Positions 1 to 6,526 of a DNA stretch of 22,113 nt are shown here, piece after piece. Position numbers and translations under genes: made by a program. How positions within the stretch are numbered: the first letter of the stretch is position 1; each line of letters opens with the position of its first letter. The stretch is from DATJXG01 sp035500455 (GTDB lineage Bacteria > Acidobacteriota > Terriglobia > Terriglobales > Acidobacteriaceae), in NCBI GenBank assembly GCA_035500455.1, contig DATJXG010000343.1, positions 1-22,113 on the forward strand, in the 5' to 3' direction. The notes under the pieces are model-generated. The model made no database searches. It was not told the DNA's origin and saw nothing but the letters and a program-made list of their open reading frames with translations.

Positions 1-902
1 ACCCCCATGACGTGCCAGCGCCCGGGAATCGCGTGGCAGAAAGTGTGTAGCCGGCCCCTGGGATCGAGCGCCGGACGATCGGTGGCGGCGAAAACCACGC
101 CGGAGGTTCCGATGGTCGCGCTCACCGCTCCCGGCGTCACAATTCCCATGCCGGTCGCTCCCGCGGCCTGGTCGCCCGCCCCGGCAACTACCGGCGTTCC
201 GGCTTTCAGTCCGGTTGCCCCGGCCCCAGCGGCGGATACCTGCCCGCAGACATCGGGGGACTCATAGAGCGCGGGCAGAAGAGCAGCATCGATGCCGGCC
301 GCCTGCAGCACCTCGTTTGACCAGCGGCGGTGCGTAACGTCCAGCAGCAGCGTGCCGGAAGCGTCTGCCATATCGATGGCGCGGTCGCCGGTGAGGCGGA
401 AGCGCACGTAATCTTTTGGCAGCATCACCGAGCGCACGCGCTTCCAATTGGCCGGCTCGTTCTCGCGCACCCAAAGAAATTTCGTCAGCGTGAAGTTGGG
501 GAGGGCGGGGTTGCAGGTCAGCTCAATCAGGCGCGCCGCACCGATCTTTTCGGTGAGATCCTGGCACTGTTTTTCGGTGCGCACATCGCACCAGATCAGC
601 GCCGGCCGCACCACTTCGTCCGCCGCGTCGAGCATGACTGCCCCATGCATCTGGCCAGAGAACCCCACGCAGACGATCTGACTCGCGGCGAGGTTCGCGC
701 CCGCGAGCGCCTTGCGCACCGCCACTCCACAGGCCCGCCACCAGTCTTCCGGACGCTGCTCCGCCCAGCCAATCTGCGGCGAGGCGAAGGGCTCATGCTC
801 CTCAGTGGCGGCGGCTACGACGCGACCGCGTGGGTCGATGACCAGGGCGCGGGTGCCGCCCGTGCCAACGTCGATGCCGAGGGCGTAGGTGTGGTCGGTC
901 AT
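1..902 (-). CDS. xylB: Xylulokinase, N-terminal 300 residues (partial, FGGY kinase)
   Basis: Phosphorylates D-xylulose to xylulose 5-phosphate with ATP, feeding xylose into the pentose phosphate pathway in the cytoplasm. The reading frame is open from the ATG at 902 to the left edge, so the C-terminus lies outside the window. Visible landmarks are the N-terminal phosphate-binding DVGTGGTR (D11), the xylulokinase-type substrate motif GFSGQMHG (M85-H86-G87), PKDYVRFRLTG (162-172) and GAGDQAAGATG with the probable catalytic Asp at D244. Spacing matches E. coli XylB (MHG near 78, D233). The MHG motif favours xylulokinase over glycerol or gluconate kinases. No strong Shine-Dalgarno is seen. A LacI-type palindrome lies 13 nt upstream, suggesting sugar-responsive control. 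Confidence 0.93.
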   Translation of the reverse strand, partial: MTDHTYALGIDVGTGGTRALVIDPRGRVVAAATEEHEPFASPQIGWAEQRPEDWWRACGVAVRKALAGANLAASQIVCVGFSGQMHGAVMLDAADEVVRPALIWCDVRTEKQCQDLTEKIGAARLIELTCNPALPNFTLTKFLWVRENEPANWKRVRSVMLPKDYVRFRLTGDRAIDMADASGTLLLDVTHRRWSNEVLQAAGIDAALLPALYESPDVCGQVSAAGAGATGLKAGTPVVAGAGDQAAGATGMGIVTPGAVSATIGTSGVVFAATDRPALDPRGRLHTFCHAIPGRWHVMG

Positions 903-914
903 GTGAGCTTGTGT

Positions 915-928
915 CGTAAACGCTTACG
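915..928. promoter_or_regulatory. LacI/GalR-type operator-like palindrome before xylB
   Basis: CGTAAACGCTTACG is a 14-bp palindrome with one mismatched pair and a central CG. Read on the xylB strand, its core GTAAGCGTTTAC resembles LacI-family operators and CcpA-type cre boxes. It lies 13 nt upstream of the xylB start codon, where a bound repressor would block initiation. No regulator gene is visible in the window, so the cognate factor is unknown. Confidence 0.5.
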
Positions 929-975
929 GCGTCGGATATGGTAGCACGATGGCGCCGCTCTTCCGTTTTCTGGAA

Positions 976-993
976 GTGTTCCACGTGGAACAC
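976..993. promoter_or_regulatory. parS: parS-like centromere site (ParB-binding palindrome)
   Basis: GTGTTCCACGTGGAACAC is a perfect 18-bp palindrome whose inner 16 bases (977-992) fit the near-universal bacterial parS consensus TGTTNCACGTGNAACA. ParB (a CTPase clamp) loads at such sites to organise origin-proximal DNA for segregation. The site is intergenic, 74 nt upstream of the xylB start, and no other copy was seen in the window. No parAB genes are present. The alternative is an unrelated dimeric regulator using an E-box-like CACGTG core. Confidence 0.6.
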
Positions 994-1062
994 AGTGTAG
1001 AGACAGTTCTGTATAGACAGGTAAACCATTGGTATGGCGGTAGTTATGAGTTGGAAGCTCCT

Positions 1063-1113
1063 AGATCCCTCCACCCCGCGCTCGGCTTCGCCTCGCGCTC
1101 CGGTCGGGATGAC
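1063..1113. repeat. Dispersed palindromic repeat, degenerate copy
   Basis: This stretch has the shape GATCCCTC...CTCGGCTTCGCCTCG...CGGGATGACA, a diverged and expanded version of the GATTCCTCGCTTCGCTCGGAATG repeats found around pheS (19928-19952 and 21259-21283). It is non-coding and GC-rich, and contains GCTCGGCTTCGCCTCGCG, which can fold on itself. Confidence 0.5.
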
Positions 1114-1214
1114 AGTGGGAGTGTTCGGGTCCTTAGTCTGGCTGAGGCTAAATGACACGGCGAGTTGCTAACACGCTCCCAAGCACTGCTTGAAGGGAGC
1201 TGGATAGAGAAATG

Positions 1215-1272
1215 AAAGGGCCCGGGCAGCGAAGGGCGATTGCTTGCCCTTCGAGTTGACCGGGGCCCCTGC
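1215..1272 (-). terminator. Nested hairpin, probable terminator of the OM barrel gene
   Basis: The inner stem CGAAGGGC (1230-1237) pairs perfectly with GCCCTTCG (1246-1253) around an 8-nt loop. An outer imperfect GC-rich stem is formed by AAGGGCCCGGG and CCGGGGCCCC. On the minus strand the structure begins about 17 nt after the stop at 1289 and is followed by TTTCATTTCTC, a weak T-rich tract. Confidence 0.55.
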
Positions 1273-1288
1273 TAGGTTTCCGAGCCGC

Positions 1289-2392
1289 CTAGAAGCGGCG
1301 GGTGAAACTAGCTGACCAGACCCAGTCGGCGAAGGCGGCGTCGCCGTGCTTATCCTCCATGATGTCGGGCTCGCTCTTGACGCGGGCGCGCCACACAGCG
1401 CGTCCGATGCTGGCGGTGAGCAGGTTGTGTCCCAGCGACATGCGGAAGCCGGGCTCGAGCGAAAGGGCGAAGCCGGGGCGGCGGAAGCCCAGGCTGTCGC
1501 CGATCAGGTCATGGGCGGGCACACCCTCAAAACGGGGGCCGAAGGTTACTGCCAGCCCATGGATCTTCTCCTGCGGAATGTCGAAGGCTACGCCCGGTTC
1601 CACCAGATACTCGTCGGAGATGGAGTTGGACTGGGTCAGCGGGTCTTGCGTAGTCGCGCCGGGATTGCGGAGATAGCCCTGCGTATTCTGCGGGGTAATC
1701 ACGTAACTCCCATTGACGTAGAGTTCCTCTTTGCCGACGTCGCGGAAGGCTTGCGCCTCCAGGACGATTCCCCAGCCTCCGGCTCCCGGCTGAATGGAGT
1801 AATCAACCGACTTGGTCGTGGTGGTGGTCGCGCCGGCCGACGCCAGATACGTGTTCTGCACATCGTCGTTGCCGGTAGGCATGAGCAGACCGTAACCAAC
1901 CTGGACGTTTCCGCGGTGCGGCGCAGTGGGACTCAGGATCCAGGTCTGGGCGGTGACGATGATGTCGCCGAATCCTTCTGCGTGGAAAGTGTTGTAGGCG
2001 TTGGCGGCGCGCCGGCTGGCAAACAGAAGCGGCACGTTGATGCCGAAGCTCCAGCGCGGCGTGGCCTGGTAGGTGAGTTGGAAGTTCTCCAGGTTGATGC
2101 GATTTTCAACCTCGTTGCCCATCTGGATGCGCTGCGTCTGTTCGACATCGCCGATGTAGTGCCGGAAAGAGTACTGGTGGCGGTAGTCGATGGTCAGCTC
2201 CCAGTGGTGGGGAGCGAGGTACCCGCCTTCGCTGCCCGGGCCGCCGTTTTGCTGGGTGGAACGGGCGACGATGCATCCCTGCGCTTGTGCCAGGTTGGGA
2301 AGAAGAGCTGCAAGGAAAGTGACTGCAACGGCCAGGAGCGCGGCGGCTCCCTTGCCATGCCGGAGATGATGCGGATCTCTACGGTATTCCAC
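1289..2392 (-). CDS. Outer-membrane beta-barrel protein (MetA/phenol-degradation-like fold)
   Basis: Unnamed outer-membrane protein of 367 residues. The GTG start at 2392 is preceded by AAGGAG at 8 nt, which supports it. A signal peptide occupies about residues 1-37 (basic start, LLAVAVTFLAALLPNLAQA, cleavage AQA|QG). The rest has alternating aromatic/hydrophobic strands (HWELTIDYRHQYSF, WSFGINVPLLFASR, GNVQVGYGLLMPTG) and ends in FTRRF, a terminal-Phe outer-membrane insertion signature. The overall pattern resembles the putative MetA-pathway-of-phenol-degradation barrels, but the substrate cannot be inferred. The region around 190 is Thr-rich (ATTTTTKS), probably a surface loop. It appears monocistronic: 410 nt of gene-free DNA lies upstream and a hairpin downstream. 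Confidence 0.7.
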   Translation of the reverse strand: MEYRRDPHHLRHGKGAAALLAVAVTFLAALLPNLAQAQGCIVARSTQQNGGPGSEGGYLAPHHWELTIDYRHQYSFRHYIGDVEQTQRIQMGNEVENRINLENFQLTYQATPRWSFGINVPLLFASRRAANAYNTFHAEGFGDIIVTAQTWILSPTAPHRGNVQVGYGLLMPTGNDDVQNTYLASAGATTTTTKSVDYSIQPGAGGWGIVLEAQAFRDVGKEELYVNGSYVITPQNTQGYLRNPGATTQDPLTQSNSISDEYLVEPGVAFDIPQEKIHGLAVTFGPRFEGVPAHDLIGDSLGFRRPGFALSLEPGFRMSLGHNLLTASIGRAVWRARVKSEPDIMEDKHGDAAFADWVWSASFTRRF

Positions 2393-2709
2393 TGGCGCTA
2401 CTCCTTAGAGTTTGGTGGCCGGGTTGCAACAATCCACCCGGCTTAGACATCTTGAGCACAGGCATTCCCCATTGCCCGCAGGCGCTTTCGGGCACACGAG
2501 GACGAGCCTTGCCGATGAACCAGGTTTTAACTATTTGCAGTGGGCCTGGGTTTCCGGTGAATCTGGCGAGGGAACCATCACATCTGAAGGTGGTCCCGAG
2601 CCGCCCACATCATGGTGGGAATGTATACGGTAGATGGAGAGCGGAGCACAATAGCATAAAAATATTAGGAACCAAGTCCGGCTCGGCCACGGACCAAAGC
2701 CAACCGAAG

Positions 2710-2739
2710 TCAAAACAAAATCAAAACAAAATCAAAACC
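2710..2739. repeat. A-rich 11-nt tandem repeat
   Basis: Two full units of TCAAAACAAAA (2710-2720, 2721-2731) are followed by a partial third. On the minus strand, downstream of the tlpA-like gene, this reads as a long T-rich tract. It could contribute to termination or simply be a slippage-prone microsatellite. Confidence 0.6.
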
Positions 2740-2777
2740 AAGAGCAAAACCTTCAAACGCCGAGCTCGCTGAAAACG

Positions 2778-2795
2778 GCCGCTGAGTTCGCGGAG
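2778..2795. repeat. NNCGCNNAG 9-nt repeat, two units
   Basis: GCCGCTGAG followed by TTCGCGGAG shows the same 9-nt period and NNCGCNNAG skeleton as the three-unit copies at 4871-4897 and 6490-6516. It lies just 3' of the tlpA-like gene stop. Confidence 0.5.
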
Positions 2796-2803
2796 AGGAA
2801 TAG

Positions 2804-3361
2804 CTACGGTTTTTCCTTTTCGTCGAGGTGCACCACACTGGCCTGCGGGGCTGGGCCGGTCATGCCCTGGGTGAGCCAATCCAGGCGCTCTTTGATTTCT
2901 TCTGGGCGGATTTCTCCTGACACACGCGCCACAATGCGCCCCTCTGGATCAATAAACGCCGTGGCCGGGACCGCCGGCCCCATCTTCAGATGGTCCAGAT
3001 CGTCGCCGCTGGCTCCCACCCAGATGGGAAAATCAATCCCGTGCTCACGCACGAAGCCGGCGATCTTGCCTTGCGATTTGTCGTCATCCAGAGACGCGCC
3101 TACGAAGACCACGCCGCGCGGCCCGTACTCTTTCTCGGCTTCGACGAGCCTCGGCATCTCTTCGCGGCAGGGGCCGCACCAGGTCGCCCAGAAATTCAGC
3201 ACTACGACCTTGCCCTGGTAGTCGCGCAGGCGCACGCGCTTTCCAGTCATATCCTTGAGCGACAGCTCTGCCTTCGAGGGTTCCTTGGCGTACGCGGTTG
3301 CGCTCAGAAATGCGCTCGTCAGGAGAAATGCGTAAAGCGCTTTGGGCATGCGTTTGAACAC
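2804..3361 (-). CDS. TlpA-like thiol-disulfide oxidoreductase, exported
   Basis: Thioredoxin-fold protein acting on thiols outside the cytoplasm. The active site WCGPC (C62/C65 in this numbering) sits in the classic context VVVLNFWATWCGPCREEMP, followed by VVFVGASLDDD and the cis-Pro region AVPATAFID. I chose the GTG at 3361 because GAGGTG lies 6 nt upstream. A GTG at 3388 extends the frame but has no spaced ribosome site, and an ATG at 3349 is too far from it. The N-terminus (FKRMPKALYAFLLTSAFLSATAYA) is a signal peptide or anchor. The protein has 185 residues, normal for TlpA/ResA. It is divergent from the serpin gene. The specific partner (cytochrome maturation or general reduction) is unknown. 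Confidence 0.88.
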   Translation of the reverse strand: MFKRMPKALYAFLLTSAFLSATAYAKEPSKAELSLKDMTGKRVRLRDYQGKVVVLNFWATWCGPCREEMPRLVEAEKEYGPRGVVFVGASLDDDKSQGKIAGFVREHGIDFPIWVGASGDDLDHLKMGPAVPATAFIDPEGRIVARVSGEIRPEEIKERLDWLTQGMTGPAPQASVVHLDEKEKP

Positions 3362-3520
3362 TGGAATCACCTCAAGAGAAATGCTCACCCCGGGATTGCA
3401 AAGCGACCAAATGGTACATGAGCGTTCCGGGTGTCATCTCTAATGTTTTTGTACTAGCTGCCGGCGGGCGAAGGCCTGGAGGCGAATTACGAAAAAACTC
3501 TAATTGGGCGGTCCTCAGCG

Positions 3521-3547
3521 GACGTGAGACGATCGACGTGAGACGAT
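3521..3547. repeat. 14-nt tandem duplication in serpin leader
   Basis: GACGTGAGACGATC (3521-3534) is immediately repeated as GACGTGAGACGAT plus G (3535-3548). It lies 36 nt upstream of the serpin start codon in the tlpA/serpin divergent spacer. It could be a pair of regulator half-sites or a recent slippage duplication. Confidence 0.6.
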
Positions 3548-3582
3548 GAATGGATAGGAGTCTCTCTCCTCGGGAGGAACCC

Positions 3583-4818
3583 ATGACTGGAAGGGCCCGG
3601 CTGGCAATGTTCTGCATCACTTCCTTCATCGCTTTCACACCCGCCCTGGGACAGCAGCCCTACGGCGCGTTGGTGGATGGCGATACACGATTCGCATTCA
3701 AGTTTTTTCATCAGTCCGTGTCCAGCGCTCCCGGCAAGAACGTGCTCATTTCTCCCACCGCGCTCTCCCTGGATTTCGCCTTGCTGCAGAACGGCGCAGC
3801 CGAGCCGGCGAAATCGCAGATTCTGGATGCGTTTGATCTCCGCAATCTGACAGGAGAACAGGTCAACCGGCAAAGCCGGATGTTGCTCCAGGCCCTCTCG
3901 TACCAGCCGTCTGTTCCGAACAACCGGAAGACGGAACCGGGCTCCAGCAGCGACGAGAGGCTGGTGGTGGCGAGATCACTGTGGGTGGGGCATGGCGTAC
4001 ATTTCCAGCCCGCGTTTATGGATGCGGCGGAGGATTTCTACGCTGTGAAACCGGAGACCTTGCCCGCGAGCGATAAGGCCGCGGTGGACGCAGTGAACTC
4101 CTGGGCCGCGGCCCAGACCGGCGGCAAGCTGAACCACGTGATCGACTCGCTGCAGGGCGACAACTTTCTGCTGGTGGATACCACCTGGTTCAAGGGAATC
4201 TGGATTAAGCCCTTCGACCCGAAAGCCACTCATCCCGGCGACTTCACGCTGCTCTCGCAACAGAAAAAATCGGTTCCCATGATGCCGGCGCAAGGGGAGT
4301 TCGCTTATTTCCGCGGCCCGAAATTTCAGGCGGTGCGATTGAACTATCGGCACGCCGGCATGCTCATTTTTTTACCCGACGAGAACTCGAGCCTGGCGGA
4401 ATTTGAACAGGATCTCACCGCTGACAATTGGGCGAGTTGGACGATGGAGATGCGCTCCCATGAGGGATATCTTGAGCTGCCGCGATTCAAGGCAGAGTAT
4501 CGAGGCGACGTCAGCGGCTTGCTGCAAGCTATGGGAGTGAAGTCGGCTTTCACATCGTACGCCTCGTTCGCGCCCGCGGTCGCCAATCCCCAGGGGGCTA
4601 GGCTCGACCGGGTTCTGCAAACCATGTTGCTGCAGGTGGACGAGAGAGGGACGGAGATCGTCTCGGGCGGAGTGATCGGGGGGATCGTGGCGGGCGTCCG
4701 GATGGGGCAGCCGGAGCAGCCCTTCCGCATGATCGTCAACCGGCCATTTTTCTTCGCTGTGGTGGACGATGAGAGTGGGGCCCTCCTCTACATGGGCGCG
4801 GTGGTGAACCCTGATTAA
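3583..4818 (+). CDS. Secreted serpin (serine protease inhibitor family)
   Basis: Serpin-fold protein of 411 residues. The ATG at 3583 is preceded by GGAGG at 5 nt and begins a signal peptide (MTGRARLAMFCITSFIAF...ALG|QQ); an ATG at 3550 is less likely. Family marks include NVLISPTALSLDFALLQNGA (helix B, strand 6B), DTTWFKGIW, the MPMM-like 'VPMM', and the C-terminal signature MIVNRPFFFAV. The reactive-centre hinge begins at E354 (P17), with G356 (P15), T357 (P14) and E358 (P13). P12-P9 are I-V-S-G instead of the small Ala residues typical of inhibitors, and counting places P1 at A370. An inhibitor of an elastase-like protease is possible, but the hinge makes inhibition uncertain. Serpins are patchy in bacteria and often thought to be horizontally acquired. 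Confidence 0.92.
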   Translation: MTGRARLAMFCITSFIAFTPALGQQPYGALVDGDTRFAFKFFHQSVSSAPGKNVLISPTALSLDFALLQNGAAEPAKSQILDAFDLRNLTGEQVNRQSRMLLQALSYQPSVPNNRKTEPGSSSDERLVVARSLWVGHGVHFQPAFMDAAEDFYAVKPETLPASDKAAVDAVNSWAAAQTGGKLNHVIDSLQGDNFLLVDTTWFKGIWIKPFDPKATHPGDFTLLSQQKKSVPMMPAQGEFAYFRGPKFQAVRLNYRHAGMLIFLPDENSSLAEFEQDLTADNWASWTMEMRSHEGYLELPRFKAEYRGDVSGLLQAMGVKSAFTSYASFAPAVANPQGARLDRVLQTMLLQVDERGTEIVSGGVIGGIVAGVRMGQPEQPFRMIVNRPFFFAVVDDESGALLYMGAVVNPD

Positions 4819-4850
4819 AGTTTGCTCTTCTTCTTCGCGTCCCGTGCGAC

Positions 4851-4879
4851 CTTTGCGGTTGCAACCTTTTACCGCAGAG
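4851..4879. repeat. Imperfect hairpin between convergent serpin and mutY
   Basis: CTTTGCGGT (4851-4859) pairs with ACCGCAGAG (4871-4879) at 8 of 9 positions around an 11-nt loop. It sits in the 83-nt convergent spacer and could help terminate either gene, though no clean T-run follows. Its right arm is the first unit of the 9-nt repeat. Confidence 0.4.
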
Positions 4880-4897
4880 GGCGCGGAGATCGCAGAG
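4871..4897. repeat. NNCGCNNAG 9-nt repeat, three units
   Basis: Three abutting 9-mers of the form NNCGC(A/G)GAG occur, beginning with ACCGCAGAG at 4871. The block ends five nucleotides before the mutY stop codon. Similar blocks occur at 2778-2795 and 6490-6516. Confidence 0.65.
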
Positions 4898-4901
4898 AAA
4901 T

Positions 4902-5894
4902 CTAGATCAGTTCGGCTTTGCGCAGGATTTTTCTTGCCAGGCCGGTCAGCGGGAGGAGAGCCAACTGCGATTTCGGAACCCACCGCCCTTCGGCTCGCGC
5001 CGTCCCGTTTCGCATGACGTGGACGCTGTAATCTGTGACCGTAATGGAGTGCTTCAGGTTCATCTCCGGCTCGGCGGTTTGGGGCGATATCTCCGGTAGC
5101 TCCCACATGTTGGGCATCAGCGAGGAACCTGGCGGGCGTTTCACCATCAGCACCGATCCGTTGCGGCAATTCAGAGCGTAGAAAACCTTCCGCTTGCGCT
5201 GTCGGACTTTCGCTTTGGGCAGAGGTCCCCGCCCGCGGGTGCGGCAAAACTGCGCCACAGGACACGCCTCGCACAGCGGCTCTCCCGGCAGGCAGAGGGT
5301 CGCGCCCAGTTCCATCATGGCCTGGTTGAAATCGCCGGGACGGCTGCGGCTTAGCCAGGCCGCGGCGTTCTGCCACAGCTCACGCTCGGAAAGCCTCGTT
5401 CCCGCGATGCGCTGCAGGACGCGCTCTACGTTGCCGTCCACCACGGGCACAGGCTCGTTGAACGCGATGCTGGCGATCGCGGCCGAGGTGTAGCGTCCTA
5501 TGCCGGGCAGATTGCGCAAACCCGCGGAGGTGGAGGGAATACTTCCGCCCAATTCGCGTACGATTTTCTTGGCGGCGGCATGAAGCATGCGTGCGCGCCG
5601 GTAATATCCCAGTCCGCTCCAGGCGGCCAGCACCGAGGCCTCGCCAGCAGCGGCCAGTTTCTGCACGGTGGGAAAGCGCTCCAGAAAACGCTCGTAGTGC
5701 CCCAGCACCGCGGCTACGCGTGTTTGCTGCAGCATGATCTCGGAAAGCCAAACGTGGTAAGGATCGTGGCTCCTGCGCCAGGGAAGCTCGCGCCGGTTGC
5801 GTGTGTACCAGGCAAGAAGGCGTTTGCCGAAGGCCAGCCTGACAGCTGGGGTTTGTGTCTCAGGCGGAGCCGGTGATGCGGCGGGGTTGGTCAT
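4902..5894 (-). CDS. mutY: A/G-specific adenine DNA glycosylase
   Basis: Removes adenine misincorporated opposite 8-oxoguanine, preventing G:C to T:A changes. The protein has 330 residues. Catalytic E52 lies in WLSEIMLQQT and D153 in PVVDGNVERVLQRI, 101 residues apart as in E. coli MutY (E37/D138). The helix-hairpin-helix motif is LPGIGRYTSAAI (129-140). The [4Fe-4S] ligands C201, C208, C211 and C217 fit C-x6-C-x2-C-x5-C. The C-terminal part from about 233 is the Nudix-like 8-oxoG recognition domain (VLMVKRPPGSSLMPNMWELPE). Start ATG at 5894. It is last in a same-strand run behind the lipoprotein gene (39-nt gap), so it may be co-transcribed with it. Confidence 0.96.
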   Translation of the reverse strand: MTNPAASPAPPETQTPAVRLAFGKRLLAWYTRNRRELPWRRSHDPYHVWLSEIMLQQTRVAAVLGHYERFLERFPTVQKLAAAGEASVLAAWSGLGYYRRARMLHAAAKKIVRELGGSIPSTSAGLRNLPGIGRYTSAAIASIAFNEPVPVVDGNVERVLQRIAGTRLSERELWQNAAAWLSRSRPGDFNQAMMELGATLCLPGEPLCEACPVAQFCRTRGRGPLPKAKVRQRKRKVFYALNCRNGSVLMVKRPPGSSLMPNMWELPEISPQTAEPEMNLKHSITVTDYSVHVMRNGTARAEGRWVPKSQLALLPLTGLARKILRKAELI

Positions 5895-5933
5895 GTTGCA
5901 GCGGCGCGTCGTGGTGTAAAACTAGGTGCGAGC

Positions 5934-6389
5934 CTATTTGGCCGGCGGCACCACGGTCGTGTGCGCGATGGCCTGCCACCCCGCTTTCTCGTGTTGCCAC
6001 ACGCTCATCATTTGCACCGGTGTGTTCGGCACCGGCTGTCCGTTGAAGGAGCCTTGCATCGCGATGGTGTAGGTCACCACCACGGTGGACCCGTTCAGTT
6101 CGACGCGGAAGTTTCCCAGGGAGTAATCGTTGAGCTGCAATTGCTTCAGGTGATCGAGGGCGGCCGCCTTGTCGAGAGAACCCTCGGGCGACATCCACAC
6201 ATAATTGCCGGCGATGTGGCGCTCGAGTTCGGTCCAGTTATGGGCCTTCACTTCCAGCCAGAAGTTGCGCTCCAGGCTCTCGCCGCCGGTGACGTCGGTC
6301 CAGTGCTTGACCGGATGCTCGCCCCAGACGGTGCAGCCCGCCAGCAGCGCCAGGCAAAGCAGGGGAAGGAGTCTGGAGAATTTTGGCAT
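5934..6389 (-). CDS. DUF4440/SnoaL-like lipoprotein
   Basis: Small predicted lipoprotein of 151 residues. The signal peptide MPKFSRLLPLLCLALLAGC ends in the lipobox LAGC with the lipidated C19. The mature part (ESLERNFWLEVKAHNWTELERHIAGNYVWMSPEG, then LNDYSLGNFRVELNGSTVVVTYTIAMQG, and MMSVWQHEKAGWQAIAHTTV) has the order of a NTF2/SnoaL-like cone fold, most like DUF4440. No catalytic function can be assigned. The frame continues upstream without a stop, but the ATG at 6389 directly precedes the signal peptide and is clearly the start. It lies between the DUF2182 gene and mutY on the same strand. Confidence 0.8.
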   Translation of the reverse strand: MPKFSRLLPLLCLALLAGCTVWGEHPVKHWTDVTGGESLERNFWLEVKAHNWTELERHIAGNYVWMSPEGSLDKAAALDHLKQLQLNDYSLGNFRVELNGSTVVVTYTIAMQGSFNGQPVPNTPVQMMSVWQHEKAGWQAIAHTTVVPPAK

Positions 6390-6489
6390 GTTGGGGATTT
6401 TAACAGCATGGAGATTGACTGCCGGTAGGTGAAAACCAGACAGTGTTCTCCTCCGCAGGATTTCCGCCTGCCCCGACGGGTTTGATCGA

Positions 6490-6516
6490 ACCGCAAAGAA
6501 CGCAAAGAGCGCAAAG
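6490..6516. repeat. NNCGCNNAG 9-nt repeat, three units
   Basis: Three abutting units of NNCGCAAAG start with ACCGCAAAG at 6490. The block occupies the 137-nt spacer between the DUF2182 gene stop and the lipoprotein start, ending 10 nt before the DUF2182 stop. Confidence 0.65.
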
Positions 6517-6526
6517 AAGAACGCGC

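Larger units (their letters stand above)
903..1288. other. Gene-free spacer upstream of xylB
   Basis: This 386-nt stretch separates the xylB start from the 3' end of the outer-membrane protein gene. I see no convincing coding sequence. It holds, from left to right, an operator-like palindrome (915-928), a parS-like 18-bp palindrome (976-993), a degenerate dispersed repeat (1063-1113) and a terminator-like nested hairpin (about 1215-1272). Confidence 0.7.
2393..2803. other. Gene-free spacer between OM barrel and TlpA genes
   Basis: In this 411-nt stretch I find no credible gene; open frames here are short and low-complexity. It holds several short hairpins, such as TGCCCG...CGGGCA (2475-2496) and CCGGGT...ACCCGG (about 2423-2445, in the barrel gene's 5' leader). 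It also holds an A-rich 11-nt tandem repeat (2710-2739) and two NNCGCNNAG units (2778-2795). The promoter of the barrel gene must lie here but I cannot place it securely. Confidence 0.55.

Noticed and set aside
1346..2446. 366-residue plus-strand frame opposite the OM barrel gene
   Set aside because: The minus strand has a ribosome site, signal peptide and terminal-Phe barrel; the plus frame has none of these.
2550..2620. CCGGTGAATCTGG...GGGAACC resembling a cobalamin riboswitch core
   Set aside because: The order and the conserved B12-box and AGNCAGGAGACC-type elements are missing, and no gene follows on that strand within range.
2452..2772. 106-residue plus-strand frame in the 2393-2803 spacer
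   Set aside because: No ribosome site or domain, and its C-terminal half is just the A-rich tandem repeat translated (KQNQNKIKTKSK).
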